Part shown: positions 16,904-24,929 of the stretch, piece after piece
Position numbering within the stretch: the first letter of the stretch is position 1
Layout: every line of letters begins with the position of its first letter
From: G963556115 sp963667375
Lineage (GTDB): Bacteria > Planctomycetota > SZUA-567
Length of the DNA: 64,000 bases
Direction of reading: 5' to 3'
Assembly: GCA_963667375.1 (NCBI GenBank)
Contig: OY763323.1
Location: 2,914,001 to 2,978,000 of the forward strand
Notes under the pieces: model-generated
The model's input: only the letters and a program-made list of their open reading frames with translations
Database searches by the model: none
Told to the model about the DNA's origin: nothing
Translations under genes and position numbers: made by a program

Positions 16904-17335
16904 ATGACAAAATACAAAATCAATGAAAATACTGATAAGGATATGGCAAAAAGACTGTTAGAAGAACGGTTAAAGTTGGAATCAAATCGCAAAGAATTTG
17001 TAAAAATTCACAATATTTCTTATTCAAATCTAGATAACTGGGAATCCGGAAGAAGAGATTTCCCAGTTTATTTATTAAATCAATTGGATGAATTAGGAGC
17101 AGATATCTATTACATTGTCACAGGGAAACGACAACTCACCTCTAATTCTGATCAATCTCAATTACTTGAAGCTAAAGATGAAATAATTGCTGGATTGAAA
17201 AGAGAAAATGAGCTTCTTCGCAAACAGCTAGAAGGCACATCTGAGAACAGTGAACTTGTGAAAATTGCTGAAAAGCTTGATGCGCTACTTAACGAGAGAG
17301 GATCAGATCAAGCTATTGACGAAGAAGTTGGATAA
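16904..17335 (+). CDS. Phage repressor, HTH plus coiled coil, no protease domain
   Basis: A 143-residue regulator. Residues about 10-65 form a helix-turn-helix (ESNRKEFVKIHNISYSNLDN then WESGRRDFP) of the Bro/CI-like kind. Residues 80-130 form a coiled coil (EIIAGLKRENELLRKQLEG) for oligomerisation. There is no LexA/S24 self-cleaving domain, so induction cannot work by RecA-stimulated cleavage of this protein. It is divergent from the early operon, the usual place for the lysogeny repressor. Confidence 0.75.
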   Translation: MTKYKINENTDKDMAKRLLEERLKLESNRKEFVKIHNISYSNLDNWESGRRDFPVYLLNQLDELGADIYYIVTGKRQLTSNSDQSQLLEAKDEIIAGLKRENELLRKQLEGTSENSELVKIAEKLDALLNERGSDQAIDEEVG

Positions 17336-17478
17336 CATAGTGTTATGTGATTTTGTGCTCTTAACATCTTTATTTAAATCAACTTTTTGAATTTTATCCG
17401 AGTATAATTGATTATTCATATCTTAACAAAAAAATAGCTACAGATTATAATAATCCTTTATTAATATAAGGGGATATT

Positions 17479-18552
17479 ATGTGGATATTTTTATTTATTA
17501 TACCATTAGCGATAATTATTTTCGTTGAGTTTTTGCTCAAAAAAAGGAATCCAATCAATTCGCAATACGATAATCGCAATATTCATAAATCCAATACTCT
17601 TGAAGATGAGCTAAAATTAAGTGTAGAGTTAACGAACAATCTTTATCCACAAGATAAAGCGATGGTGTTTCCGCTACAAATCAAAAAGACAACGTTTGCT
17701 ATATTGCAAAATGCTATTAATTCATATAGTTCCGCTGAAAATCCAATTGACAGTATTAAATTTCTTGGGCTTGCTTTAATTGCTATTTCACATAATGCAG
17801 GAGTTGTTACCTATGAACTATTTGGAGATAACTTTGAAAGAGAACAATGCATAAAAGTTGCCAATGCTGCATTAAATCTTGAGCTATATTCTCAAAGCCA
17901 AACTATTAATGATGAATTTCTGAGTAATTTCTTTATAAAAGCTATTACTGAAAGGTCAATGTATACTCAATGTGCAACAATTATCACAAATTTTTATATT
18001 GGTTATCCTGAAAAAGCGAGAAATCTTGCAACTATCAGCAGAAAAGCAATAAGCGCATCGGATCCAAACAAAGCTCACGCAGAAGTGATTTCTGCTTTAT
18101 CATCATTAGAACATATTACAATACCCGATTCCACCGAATATGCAACATTTAAAAGAAATACTAAGAACTTATCCCCAAAATCAGCACTATACCAAGAGCT
18201 TGATAAAGTTTTAGCTAATATTTATGATAATACCCTTGGCGTAAAACAAGAAATTGAGACCAGTATTAAATCAATGATTAAAAAAGATGAAAACAATATC
18301 CTCAATGCCATTAACGACAATAAAGTTACATACAAAGATGTAGTTGCATATATGGTTAATGAAAACCTATTTGAGCGATTACGGTCAGGTCAGTATCATG
18401 TATATCGAGGCACTTTAAGTCTTATTGGCAATGAGCTCTTGAAGGCATATAAGATTAACCAAAAATACTGTATTTCTGAAAAAATAATAACAGAAGATGA
18501 TTACCGTAATAATCTTGAAGTTATTTTAGATGAAATTAAATATGTTGGGTAG
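17479..18552 (+). CDS. Membrane-anchored hypothetical protein of the conversion block
   Basis: A 357-residue protein with one N-terminal membrane helix (WIFLFIIPLAIIIFVEFLL) followed by KKR, which places the large helical domain in the cytosol. No recognised motif. It has AAGGGG before the start and its own AT-rich upstream region. Position between repressor and integrase marks it as a lysogeny-expressed accessory gene, perhaps superinfection exclusion or defence; that is inference. Confidence 0.6.
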   Translation: MWIFLFIIPLAIIIFVEFLLKKRNPINSQYDNRNIHKSNTLEDELKLSVELTNNLYPQDKAMVFPLQIKKTTFAILQNAINSYSSAENPIDSIKFLGLALIAISHNAGVVTYELFGDNFEREQCIKVANAALNLELYSQSQTINDEFLSNFFIKAITERSMYTQCATIITNFYIGYPEKARNLATISRKAISASDPNKAHAEVISALSSLEHITIPDSTEYATFKRNTKNLSPKSALYQELDKVLANIYDNTLGVKQEIETSIKSMIKKDENNILNAINDNKVTYKDVVAYMVNENLFERLRSGQYHVYRGTLSLIGNELLKAYKINQKYCISEKIITEDDYRNNLEVILDEIKYVG

Positions 18553-18593
18553 TTATTGAATATTTTTATAAAATACAGTCCCAAGGAAATAAC

Positions 18594-19244
18594 ATGAAGC
18601 AAATACTCATTCTTTTTCTCCTCCTCACGTATCCCGCCTACTCTGGCGAACTCCTCACCTGCAAAGTAGTAAAAGTCATTGACGGTGACACCATAGATGT
18701 GAATCTTACAAACGGATCAGCAAGGATCAGGCTATACGGTATTGATGCACCAGAGAAAGATCAGGAATACGGGAAACAATCAACCAGACAACTCAGCAGA
18801 CTTATCGACAATGAAATAGTCAAAGTCTATGTAATGGACAAAGACAGATATGGCAGATTGGTCGGTAAAATCTTCTTTGAAGGCGAATATATAAACCACA
18901 CCATGGTGAAAGAAGGTGCCGCTTGGTGGTATAAGAAATATGCGGCAAATGATATAGATCTGCAGTTAGCTGAAGAATGGGCCAGAAACGAACAAAACGG
19001 ACTGTGGAAGAATGATAATCCCACTGCTCCATGGGACTACCGGCATGGCACCACCACTCAATCCAGGGCTCCACCGGAAAAGCACGAGCAAATTGAAAAG
19101 CCTGTTCAAGAAGAACGAATATATTGGCTTAATACAAAGAGTTACGTGCGGCATAATTCAAGTTGCAGGTGGTATAAGAATACAAAGCGTGGGCGGATGT
19201 GCACCAAGGATGAAGGGAGAGCGTGTGGAATATGCGGTGGGTGA
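18594..19244 (+). CDS. Secreted thermonuclease-like nuclease with Cys-rich tail
   Basis: A 216-residue staphylococcal-nuclease-like enzyme cutting DNA or RNA. A Sec signal peptide (MKQILILFLLLTYPAYSG) precedes the SNase core: VKVIDGDTIDV (Asp ligands), RIRLYGIDAPEKDQEYG (catalytic Arg and Glu) and DRYGRLVGKI (second Arg). After residue 170 comes a tail with YWLNTKSYVRHNSSC and a CxxC pair (CGICGG), a probable small metal-binding unit common on these nucleases. Exported from the lysogen, it might degrade incoming or extracellular DNA. Confidence 0.85.
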   Translation: MKQILILFLLLTYPAYSGELLTCKVVKVIDGDTIDVNLTNGSARIRLYGIDAPEKDQEYGKQSTRQLSRLIDNEIVKVYVMDKDRYGRLVGKIFFEGEYINHTMVKEGAAWWYKKYAANDIDLQLAEEWARNEQNGLWKNDNPTAPWDYRHGTTTQSRAPPEKHEQIEKPVQEERIYWLNTKSYVRHNSSCRWYKNTKRGRMCTKDEGRACGICGG

Positions 19245-19301
19245 TATAATAACACAAAATCTATTATATATAAATTAATCAATAATTCATGGAGAAGAAT
19301 A

Positions 19302-20285
19302 GTGGGAAAAACAATTAGAATTGAAGGTTTCGAATTTAAATTATCTAAAAACTTATTAACTAGAGATTTATACACTTTTTTAAAAGCACACTTAGTTGGT
19401 GATTTTAATGTGGGCAAAAACAACAAATATCATCTTTTTGCCGAAATTAGAGAAAACTATTTTATCGGACTAATACTAAGCTATAAAAATAATAAAACTT
19501 TTTTAGAATCAAATATAGATTCTCAAGGAAATTTAATAGTTCAACTTCATGAATTAAAAGAAAATGAAAGTGGGATAGAACCTTCTATCTTTATAATAAA
19601 CCCTACTGTCAACAAAGGTATAATGATGCGCCACCAAGGTGCAATTAATTCTTATCATTTTGAAAGGATACTAAGATCTACAAATAACGCAATAATAAGT
19701 GAGTATACTAAACAAGCGATAGAAGATGCTCTTGCTGAAGACTCTTCATTAACAATACGAGCACAAAACAAGTTAAGGAAAAAAATAACTAATTACTATA
19801 AAGGAAATTTTGAGTTCAATATTTTAGCATCGAAGCAAAGCATTGATAGCGCACTGGCACTATACAACAAACTTGAATCAATTACATCCAATGTAACACA
19901 AGATATAGGAACAAAGACCCCAATGTTTAGCCCCATTAGCGGAGACCTCAAGCGATTGTCATGCACCGCATTATTTGACAAAACTAAAAATTTAACAAAG
20001 CGAACAAAATCTGATATTTTAAAAGTCTTTAATTTAACAAATTTTGAAAGTTTAAAAGGAATTCGCCTAATTGGTGAAGCACATAATGCCGAAAAATTAT
20101 TAACGATTGTTGGTGAAAATAGAAATTATTATGATAAAATAGATTATGATGAGTTTGCAAAAATGCTGCCTCACGACTTATGGAAGAACTTTGATAAATC
20201 AGAATCCATGGACTATCTACTTCGTATTATTCAAAGTAATACAACTGTTTTTGGTAATATTCCTACTGATAATTGGTATAAATAA
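19302..20285 (+). CDS. Cytosolic protein of a RexA-like exclusion pair (candidate)
   Basis: A 327-residue soluble protein, GTG start with GGAGAAG upstream. The N-terminal third (LYTFLKAHLVGDFNVG ... LFAEIRENYFIGLILSYKN ... PSIFIINP) recalls the layout of lambda RexA: a helix, VG-N-Y strand pair, FLF-like strands, a Lys-rich turn, then a PSFLFVEG-like strand. The gene is followed 12 bases later by a small multi-helix membrane protein, as rexA is by rexB, and both lie in the lysogenic block next to the repressor. Similarity is by eye and weak; another sensor-effector defence pair is possible. Confidence 0.45.
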   Translation: MGKTIRIEGFEFKLSKNLLTRDLYTFLKAHLVGDFNVGKNNKYHLFAEIRENYFIGLILSYKNNKTFLESNIDSQGNLIVQLHELKENESGIEPSIFIINPTVNKGIMMRHQGAINSYHFERILRSTNNAIISEYTKQAIEDALAEDSSLTIRAQNKLRKKITNYYKGNFEFNILASKQSIDSALALYNKLESITSNVTQDIGTKTPMFSPISGDLKRLSCTALFDKTKNLTKRTKSDILKVFNLTNFESLKGIRLIGEAHNAEKLLTIVGENRNYYDKIDYDEFAKMLPHDLWKNFDKSESMDYLLRIIQSNTTVFGNIPTDNWYK

Positions 20286-20296
20286 AAGAGGCTATT

Positions 20297-20710
20297 ATGG
20301 ACTTCGAGACAATTAAAAATTTTTTCGATGATTTTAGTACATCCTTTTTTTCAGCTTCAATTACATTAGGAGCATTTCTTCTTTCAATGAAGACATTTAT
20401 TATTCAAATTATGAAAAAAGATGTTTATGATACAGATGAGTATAAAATTAAAATCCAAAAATTGAATGAAAATGGTGCAAATATTGATCGCTACAAACCT
20501 TTATCTAATTTACGCAAAGCACTAACATATACTATTTATGCATCATTTATTACGGCTATATTACAACTTGTTGCAAGTTTATTATCAAATAAATATATTA
20601 TAATTATTAGTCTTATTAGTATGGGAATAACTTTTATATGTGTTTTTTGGGCAATCATTCTAGTTTCACAAAATCTAAATATACTACTTGAATCTAAAGA
20701 AGACAAATGA
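20297..20710 (+). CDS. Small three-helix membrane protein of a RexB-like pair (candidate)
   Basis: A 137-residue protein with hydrophobic segments at about 18-36, 74-95 and 98-122. The first is followed by a basic then charged cytosolic loop, the last two form a hairpin ending in VSQNLNILLE. Lambda RexB (144 residues, several helices, similar loop and final helix ending near QLYNLTRE) has comparable size and layout. AGAGG precedes the start. In a Rex-like system it would be the ion channel opened by the partner encoded just upstream. Confidence 0.45.
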   Translation: MDFETIKNFFDDFSTSFFSASITLGAFLLSMKTFIIQIMKKDVYDTDEYKIKIQKLNENGANIDRYKPLSNLRKALTYTIYASFITAILQLVASLLSNKYIIIISLISMGITFICVFWAIILVSQNLNILLESKEDK

Positions 20711-20738
20711 ATTTAACCATAACTTATTTGGAGATTTA

Positions 20739-20747
20739 ATGTCATAA
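20739..20747 (+). promoter_or_regulatory. Two-codon minigene overlapping the integrase start
   Basis: GGAG at 20730-20733 is ideally spaced (five bases) from ATG at 20739, which opens the reading ATG-TCA-TAA. Its stop shares the A of the integrase ATG at 20747. The integrase itself has no closer ribosome binding site. This resembles the two-codon minigenes that precede lambda int and limit its translation. Confidence 0.5.
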
Positions 20748-21886
20748 TGGCAACAGGAACAATACGGAAACGCGGCAAACACTGGCAAATAGATATCTCC
20801 CTAGGATATATTGATGGCAAACAAAAACGCAAGCGCTGGACCAGCAAAGCACTCACCAAGGCCGAAGCAGTTAATGAGATGAACGATGAGCTTTACAAGC
20901 TTAATCGTGTAACGCGTACTGGGATGGTATATGATAACGATTACAACCTGCATGAACTATTCAACCAATGGAGTGAATACGTACAAACAAACAATACTAA
21001 CCCCAAAACCGCGCATGATTACATTCTCTGTGCAAATAGGGCTATTGAATATTTTCCTTGTCACACCCTAGTATCTGATATAACACCTCAAAAAATAGAC
21101 AACCTCCTTTCAGAACTTACAAATGAATTAAGCAATAATTCAATTAATAAGACTCTTGCGCGTTTCAAAGCGATGTTTGAATATGGTGTCAGCCGTAAAA
21201 TCATTCTTGAAAATCCAGTCACACCTGTTAAGCCCCTGCCCTCGAAACGAGTCAAACTAAGAAGAGCTCTCACTATTGAAGAAGCAAAGGCCCTTGTTAA
21301 ACATGCTCCAGGGGAATGGCCAATACTCTGGAGATTTATACTTTCTACTGGATTACGTAAACAGGAGGTAATACAGTTATCCTGGAAGAACGTAGATCTT
21401 GAACGTGGAATAATAAGGGTATTTCCCACAGATAAGTGGAGTCCAAAGTCTGAGGCAGGAATTAGAACTATTCCGTTATCCGGAGATGTAAAAAATGATT
21501 TGGCAGAAATAAAAAGCCATAGTGAGACAGACCTTGTATTTACAACCGGAACCGGTGAAAAACTGAATACTTATTTTCTCAAAGCACTACGAGCTCATAT
21601 GCACAACGCTTTCTGTGAAATATATAATTTGCCATACGGGAAAAGACTTAACAAGAAAGAGCAGGATAAATATAATAAGTATAAAGATCAAATTGAAGCA
21701 GATCTTAAGATGATTGACCTGCATGCATTGAGATATACTTTCTGTACTCACTTAATAGGATCAGGGGTAGATATTAAGACAGTACAGAAACTGATGGGCC
21801 ATAGCAGCCCTGAAGTAACCCTGAAAATTTATGCTCAGTATTGTCATGGGAATGCCGAGAATGCAGTACAAAATTTCCCCTGGTAA
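20747..21886 (+). CDS. int: Tyrosine integrase of prophage A
   Basis: A 379-residue phage integrase catalysing recombination between attP and the tRNA-Asn attB. An N-terminal arm-binding domain (GTIRKRGKHWQIDISLGY) is followed by a SAM-like core-binding domain (about 65-160) and the catalytic domain. Catalytic residues are all visible: Arg204 (STGLRKQEV), His326 and Arg329 (HALRYTF), His352 (LMGHSS) and Tyr362 (LKIYAQY). It reads toward the attachment site 95 bases downstream, the usual arrangement. Confidence 0.95.
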   Translation: MATGTIRKRGKHWQIDISLGYIDGKQKRKRWTSKALTKAEAVNEMNDELYKLNRVTRTGMVYDNDYNLHELFNQWSEYVQTNNTNPKTAHDYILCANRAIEYFPCHTLVSDITPQKIDNLLSELTNELSNNSINKTLARFKAMFEYGVSRKIILENPVTPVKPLPSKRVKLRRALTIEEAKALVKHAPGEWPILWRFILSTGLRKQEVIQLSWKNVDLERGIIRVFPTDKWSPKSEAGIRTIPLSGDVKNDLAEIKSHSETDLVFTTGTGEKLNTYFLKALRAHMHNAFCEIYNLPYGKRLNKKEQDKYNKYKDQIEADLKMIDLHALRYTFCTHLIGSGVDIKTVQKLMGHSSPEVTLKIYAQYCHGNAENAVQNFPW

Positions 21887-21981
21887 TCCGCGATCGTCCG
21901 CAGCGCAAATAAGTCACAAACAAGGCACAACACACACAATAGTTTCTTATATACCAAATAGTTACAGTAATTATATTAGTT

Positions 21982-22026
21982 CTGTTAATCCATGTGTCGC
22001 TGGTTCGAGTCCAGCCGGGGGAGCCA
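21982..22026 (+). other. Attachment site: displaced 3' part of tRNA-Asn(GTT)
   Basis: From CTGTTAATCC to CCA the sequence matches a tRNA-Asn from its anticodon loop on: T-loop GGTTCGAGTCC, acceptor strand CGGGGGA, discriminator G and encoded CCA. The bases upstream (TAGTT) cannot pair with the anticodon stem, so the 5' half is absent. It marks the right end (attR) of prophage A; the whole tRNA should be restored at the far left end. Confidence 0.85.
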
Positions 22027-22035
22027 CTAAATTAG

Positions 22036-22075
22036 AACCGTAACTGCTTATACTATAAGTTGTTACGGTTTTTTC
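22036..22075 (+). terminator. Native tRNA-Asn terminator
   Basis: AACCGTAAC (22036-22044) pairs perfectly with GTTACGGTT (22062-22070), followed by TTTTC. It lies ten bases after the CCA of the tRNA fragment, so it is the chromosomal terminator of the original tRNA gene. Confidence 0.8.
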
Positions 22076-22725
22076 TTTCTCTACATTTCCAAACACAGGA
22101 AATGATCCATATCCCGAAAAAGACGTTAATTTACCATTATTTGTCACACACTGTGTCACACATATATTCACATTCTCAGCGTTTCCGACTTCTTTGGGCT
22201 CTTTTACCGACGGAGTTGTCACCTTTTCAGGTATAGTACTTTTTTCTGCATCATTAGACTTAGTAAATGAAATCTTAGCAATTTCTTCATTCAAATCATC
22301 AATAGACAGGTGTGTATAGTATTCCATAGTCAGTTGAACATTGCTATGGCGCATCAGACTTTTCAGGTGTGCTGGCATTACACCAGCTTGTGCCAGCATT
22401 GTACCATAGGTATGTCTGAGACCATGAAAATCAATTACCTTACCTGATGCCCTCTTAGGATTAATTCTGGCAGCCATAAGGTCTTTACGAAGCATCTCAG
22501 CCCCTCGCTTTTTCCACATACCCTTTATCGCCTTGAAATTTGGTGCTGTAGGGTTGGCACTAAAATAGTTCCTTAGATCATCGGCGAGAGACGACTCCAA
22601 TGGCAACGTTGCCCCTCGCCTTGCTTTCTCATTCTGTGCTCTAATGGTTACTGTCGCTGACTCTGTATCAAGACCATCGTCACTATGCTTTGCTAAATTT
22701 TGCCTATTACTAAACCTTTTCTTTT

Positions 22726-23143
22726 ATGTTTGATATAATAAAATAATGATGCATAATTAATTATAGTCTATTATTAATTCAAAAGATTAGTATAACGTTT
22801 TTGTCTATGGGAAAGAAAGTAGCTTTGTCATTCATAACAACCCAGATAGTCCATAAATATCACGTTATTTATAGTAGGAAAAATATTGGGCTTAATCATT
22901 AATACTTTCCAACTTTTTACGATCTTATTATGCATAAAATTAATATACACAAAGAAAAGTCATTTTTAGAAAATTCAGTTATTACAAATTACTTAACAAT
23001 AGCTCATGCTGCAAATATATTTAGTAATTTATTACTAACGTGAAATGGTTATTACTACAGATCTTTAAATTAGTGACATCAGTGATACTATATTCAATAT
23101 ATGAGGCAAGATGAGCTTAAATATTGGAAAGAGGTAAAATATT
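22726..23143. other. AT-rich gene-free stretch
   Basis: I see no convincing gene, RNA or repeat here. It is probably decayed sequence of the older integrated element. Confidence 0.5.
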
Positions 23144-23827
23144 GTGAGTATGAGCAAGAGCAAGAGCAACTGGTTTAGAAGACACCCTGTCTGGACTTCA
23201 ATAATTTTAATAGTTCCGGCTTTTCTTGGCTGGTTTGGCGGTAAAATTATTTATCCTTTCCCCATTGTTAATGGACAAGAAACATTTTTTTCTGTATGGT
23301 TAGGTGGCAGCCCTACGGCAACATTTTCACTTTTACTTGCGCCATATTTTTGGGTACTTTGGATTTGGCGGCATAATGATAAAGAAGCTGATAAATTCAG
23401 AAACCAAACTCAAGATAAAGATATAGAGTTTTATAAAATACTTGAGCTAGCTAGTTCTAATTATGAGTACATTGCTATTGCAGGTTTTAAGCGTATTAAC
23501 AGATACTTAGATTTGAATGATGGGCAACTTGAAAATGAAAAGTTACAAATCCTCTTTGATATAATGATTGAATCTACAAGTACCACAAAAGGCAATGGGC
23601 AAATATACTACCGTATTGATGCCTTAAAAATTGCGTTAAAAATAATCTCAATATATAATGTTGGTAATATATACGAAATAAAAACAATATATATCAACCA
23701 TGAATGGGTAGACTCTATTAACAGTGGTAAAGATGGTTTTTGTATTCCTAATAACGAAGTTTCTTTAATTAAAATGCTTAATGGGATGTTAATATGGAGT
23801 ACAAATAATTGTATTTCACAAAATTAA
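23144..23827 (+). CDS. Orphan membrane protein, 227 aa
   Basis: Two membrane helices at about residues 13-32 (WTSIILIVPAFLGWFGGK) and 48-72 (SPTATFSLLLAPYFWVLWIW), then a cytosolic helical domain of about 150 residues. GTG at 23144 or ATG at 23150 may be the start. AT-rich, on the opposite strand from the sugar operon, and flanked by integrase debris, so it may be cargo of the older element. No family recognised. Confidence 0.55.
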   Translation: MSMSKSKSNWFRRHPVWTSIILIVPAFLGWFGGKIIYPFPIVNGQETFFSVWLGGSPTATFSLLLAPYFWVLWIWRHNDKEADKFRNQTQDKDIEFYKILELASSNYEYIAIAGFKRINRYLDLNDGQLENEKLQILFDIMIESTSTTKGNGQIYYRIDALKIALKIISIYNVGNIYEIKTIYINHEWVDSINSGKDGFCIPNNEVSLIKMLNGMLIWSTNNCISQN

Positions 23828-23878
23828 CTGGTTGTTTAGAATTATTTTAACTTGTATTGCAAAATACAATAAGCAAAA

Positions 23879-23910
23879 CAGGTCTGAGGACTAACCCTCA
23901 GACCTGCCAA
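23879..23910 (-). terminator. Terminator of the sugar operon
   Basis: CAGGTCTGAGG (23879-23889) and CCTCAGACCTG (23896-23906) form an 11-bp perfect stem; on the minus strand TTTTG follows. It ends the ABC transporter operon. Confidence 0.85.
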
Positions 23911-23944
23911 TATTATCACGATCAATATACCCTGATCAAACAAA

Positions 23945-24913
23945 TCATACAGCCTCACGTTTGAGTTTACGTGCAAAACAGTCCAGCCAGATGATAAAGA
24001 CAATCATCATCCCCTGCAGCAGGAGTTGATAATACGAATCAATCCCCAGCATATTCATCCCGTTCTGTAACACCGCGAATACGAGCAGACCAATAAACGA
24101 TTGCTGCGCGCCGCCAATGCCGCCGGCAAAAGAATTGCCACCGACCACCACCCCGCAACAGACCAGAAGTGCCGTGTTATTTCCGAAGGTTGAATTTCCA
24201 GAGTTAAGCATCGAAGAGAGCATCACACCGCCCAATGCGGCAAAGACCCCGCTGTATATATAGGTTGCCGCCTTGATTCTGAGTACGTTTATTCCTGAAT
24301 ACTCCGCGACACTATAGTCACCACCGATTGCATAGCAATTTCTACCAAAGGGCGTACAACGCAATATCCAGAAGGTCAGCGTAAATACCGCCAGCATAAC
24401 CAGAATCACACATGGAACCTGATGGAAGATTCTGGCATTAGCCAGCCAGACAAAATCCGGATTCTTGCACGGCACAGGATGCGCATCGGTCAACTGCTGC
24501 GCCACGCCGGTAAGCAATATTCCAATACCTAGCGTAATAATAAACGGCTCTTTCTTCTGATAGACCGAGAGAAAGGCATTGATCATTCCGACGCACGCTC
24601 CGGAAAGCAGCGCACCGAGTATCGCCAGTACCATTGGCACACCGGCATTCATAAGCTTTATCGCTATTATACCAGCAACCACCATGACCCCGCCGATAGA
24701 GAGATCACACCCTCCTGCCACCAGCACCAGTGTAATCCCAAAAGCCAGAATAAGCAGTATTGAACCTGATTTCAATAGATTCATAAGATTATACAGGGAA
24801 TAGAAATTAGTCCCTGAAAAAATCATTATAATAAACATGACAATAAGTACCAGAAATGCCTTCTGCCGCGTCAGTATATTCACTATCTTCCCGGCCATTA
24901 AATCAGCTTTCAT
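23945..24913 (-). CDS. Sugar ABC transporter permease, RbsC type (2)
   Basis: A membrane permease of the ribose/galactose-type ABC family. Multiple hydrophobic helices and the family signatures GITLVLVAGGCDLSIGGVM, ITLGIGILLTGVAQQL and GGNSFAGGIGG are present. ATG at 24913 has AAAGGA upstream. It is last in the operon and probably pairs with the other permease as a heterodimer around the double ATPase. Confidence 0.9.
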   Translation of the reverse strand: MKADLMAGKIVNILTRQKAFLVLIVMFIIMIFSGTNFYSLYNLMNLLKSGSILLILAFGITLVLVAGGCDLSIGGVMVVAGIIAIKLMNAGVPMVLAILGALLSGACVGMINAFLSVYQKKEPFIITLGIGILLTGVAQQLTDAHPVPCKNPDFVWLANARIFHQVPCVILVMLAVFTLTFWILRCTPFGRNCYAIGGDYSVAEYSGINVLRIKAATYIYSGVFAALGGVMLSSMLNSGNSTFGNNTALLVCCGVVVGGNSFAGGIGGAQQSFIGLLVFAVLQNGMNMLGIDSYYQLLLQGMMIVFIIWLDCFARKLKREAV

Positions 24914-24929
24914 TATAATATCCTTTCTG

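Larger units (their letters stand above)
1..22026. mobile_element. Prophage A, temperate podovirus-like, left end outside window
   Basis: The block holds a portal of the T7-like head-tail connector type, large and small terminase, recombination and replication genes, a divergent repressor and a tyrosine integrase. Almost all lytic genes are on the minus strand; repressor, accessory genes and integrase are on the plus strand. The right border is a tRNA-Asn 3' fragment ending at 22026, directly followed by that tRNA's own terminator, so the chromosome resumes there. The left border, with the reconstituted tRNA-Asn, should lie outside the window. Capsid and tail genes are also missing on that side. 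Confidence 0.9.
21971..22725 (-). pseudogene. Truncated tyrosine recombinase of an older element
   Basis: The frame reads leftward from about 22725, with no start for the missing N-terminal half. Recognisable parts are TVTIRAQNEKARRGATLPLE, HGLRHTYGTMLAQAG (His and Arg of the active site) and LMRHSNVQLTMEYYTHL (His and the Tyr nucleophile). The first catalytic Arg region is absent, so it is inactive. The C-terminus runs through the tRNA fragment, giving VAPPAGLEPATHGL, the usual mark of an integrase ending in its own tRNA attachment site. It therefore belongs to an element that entered tRNA-Asn before prophage A. Confidence 0.85.
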
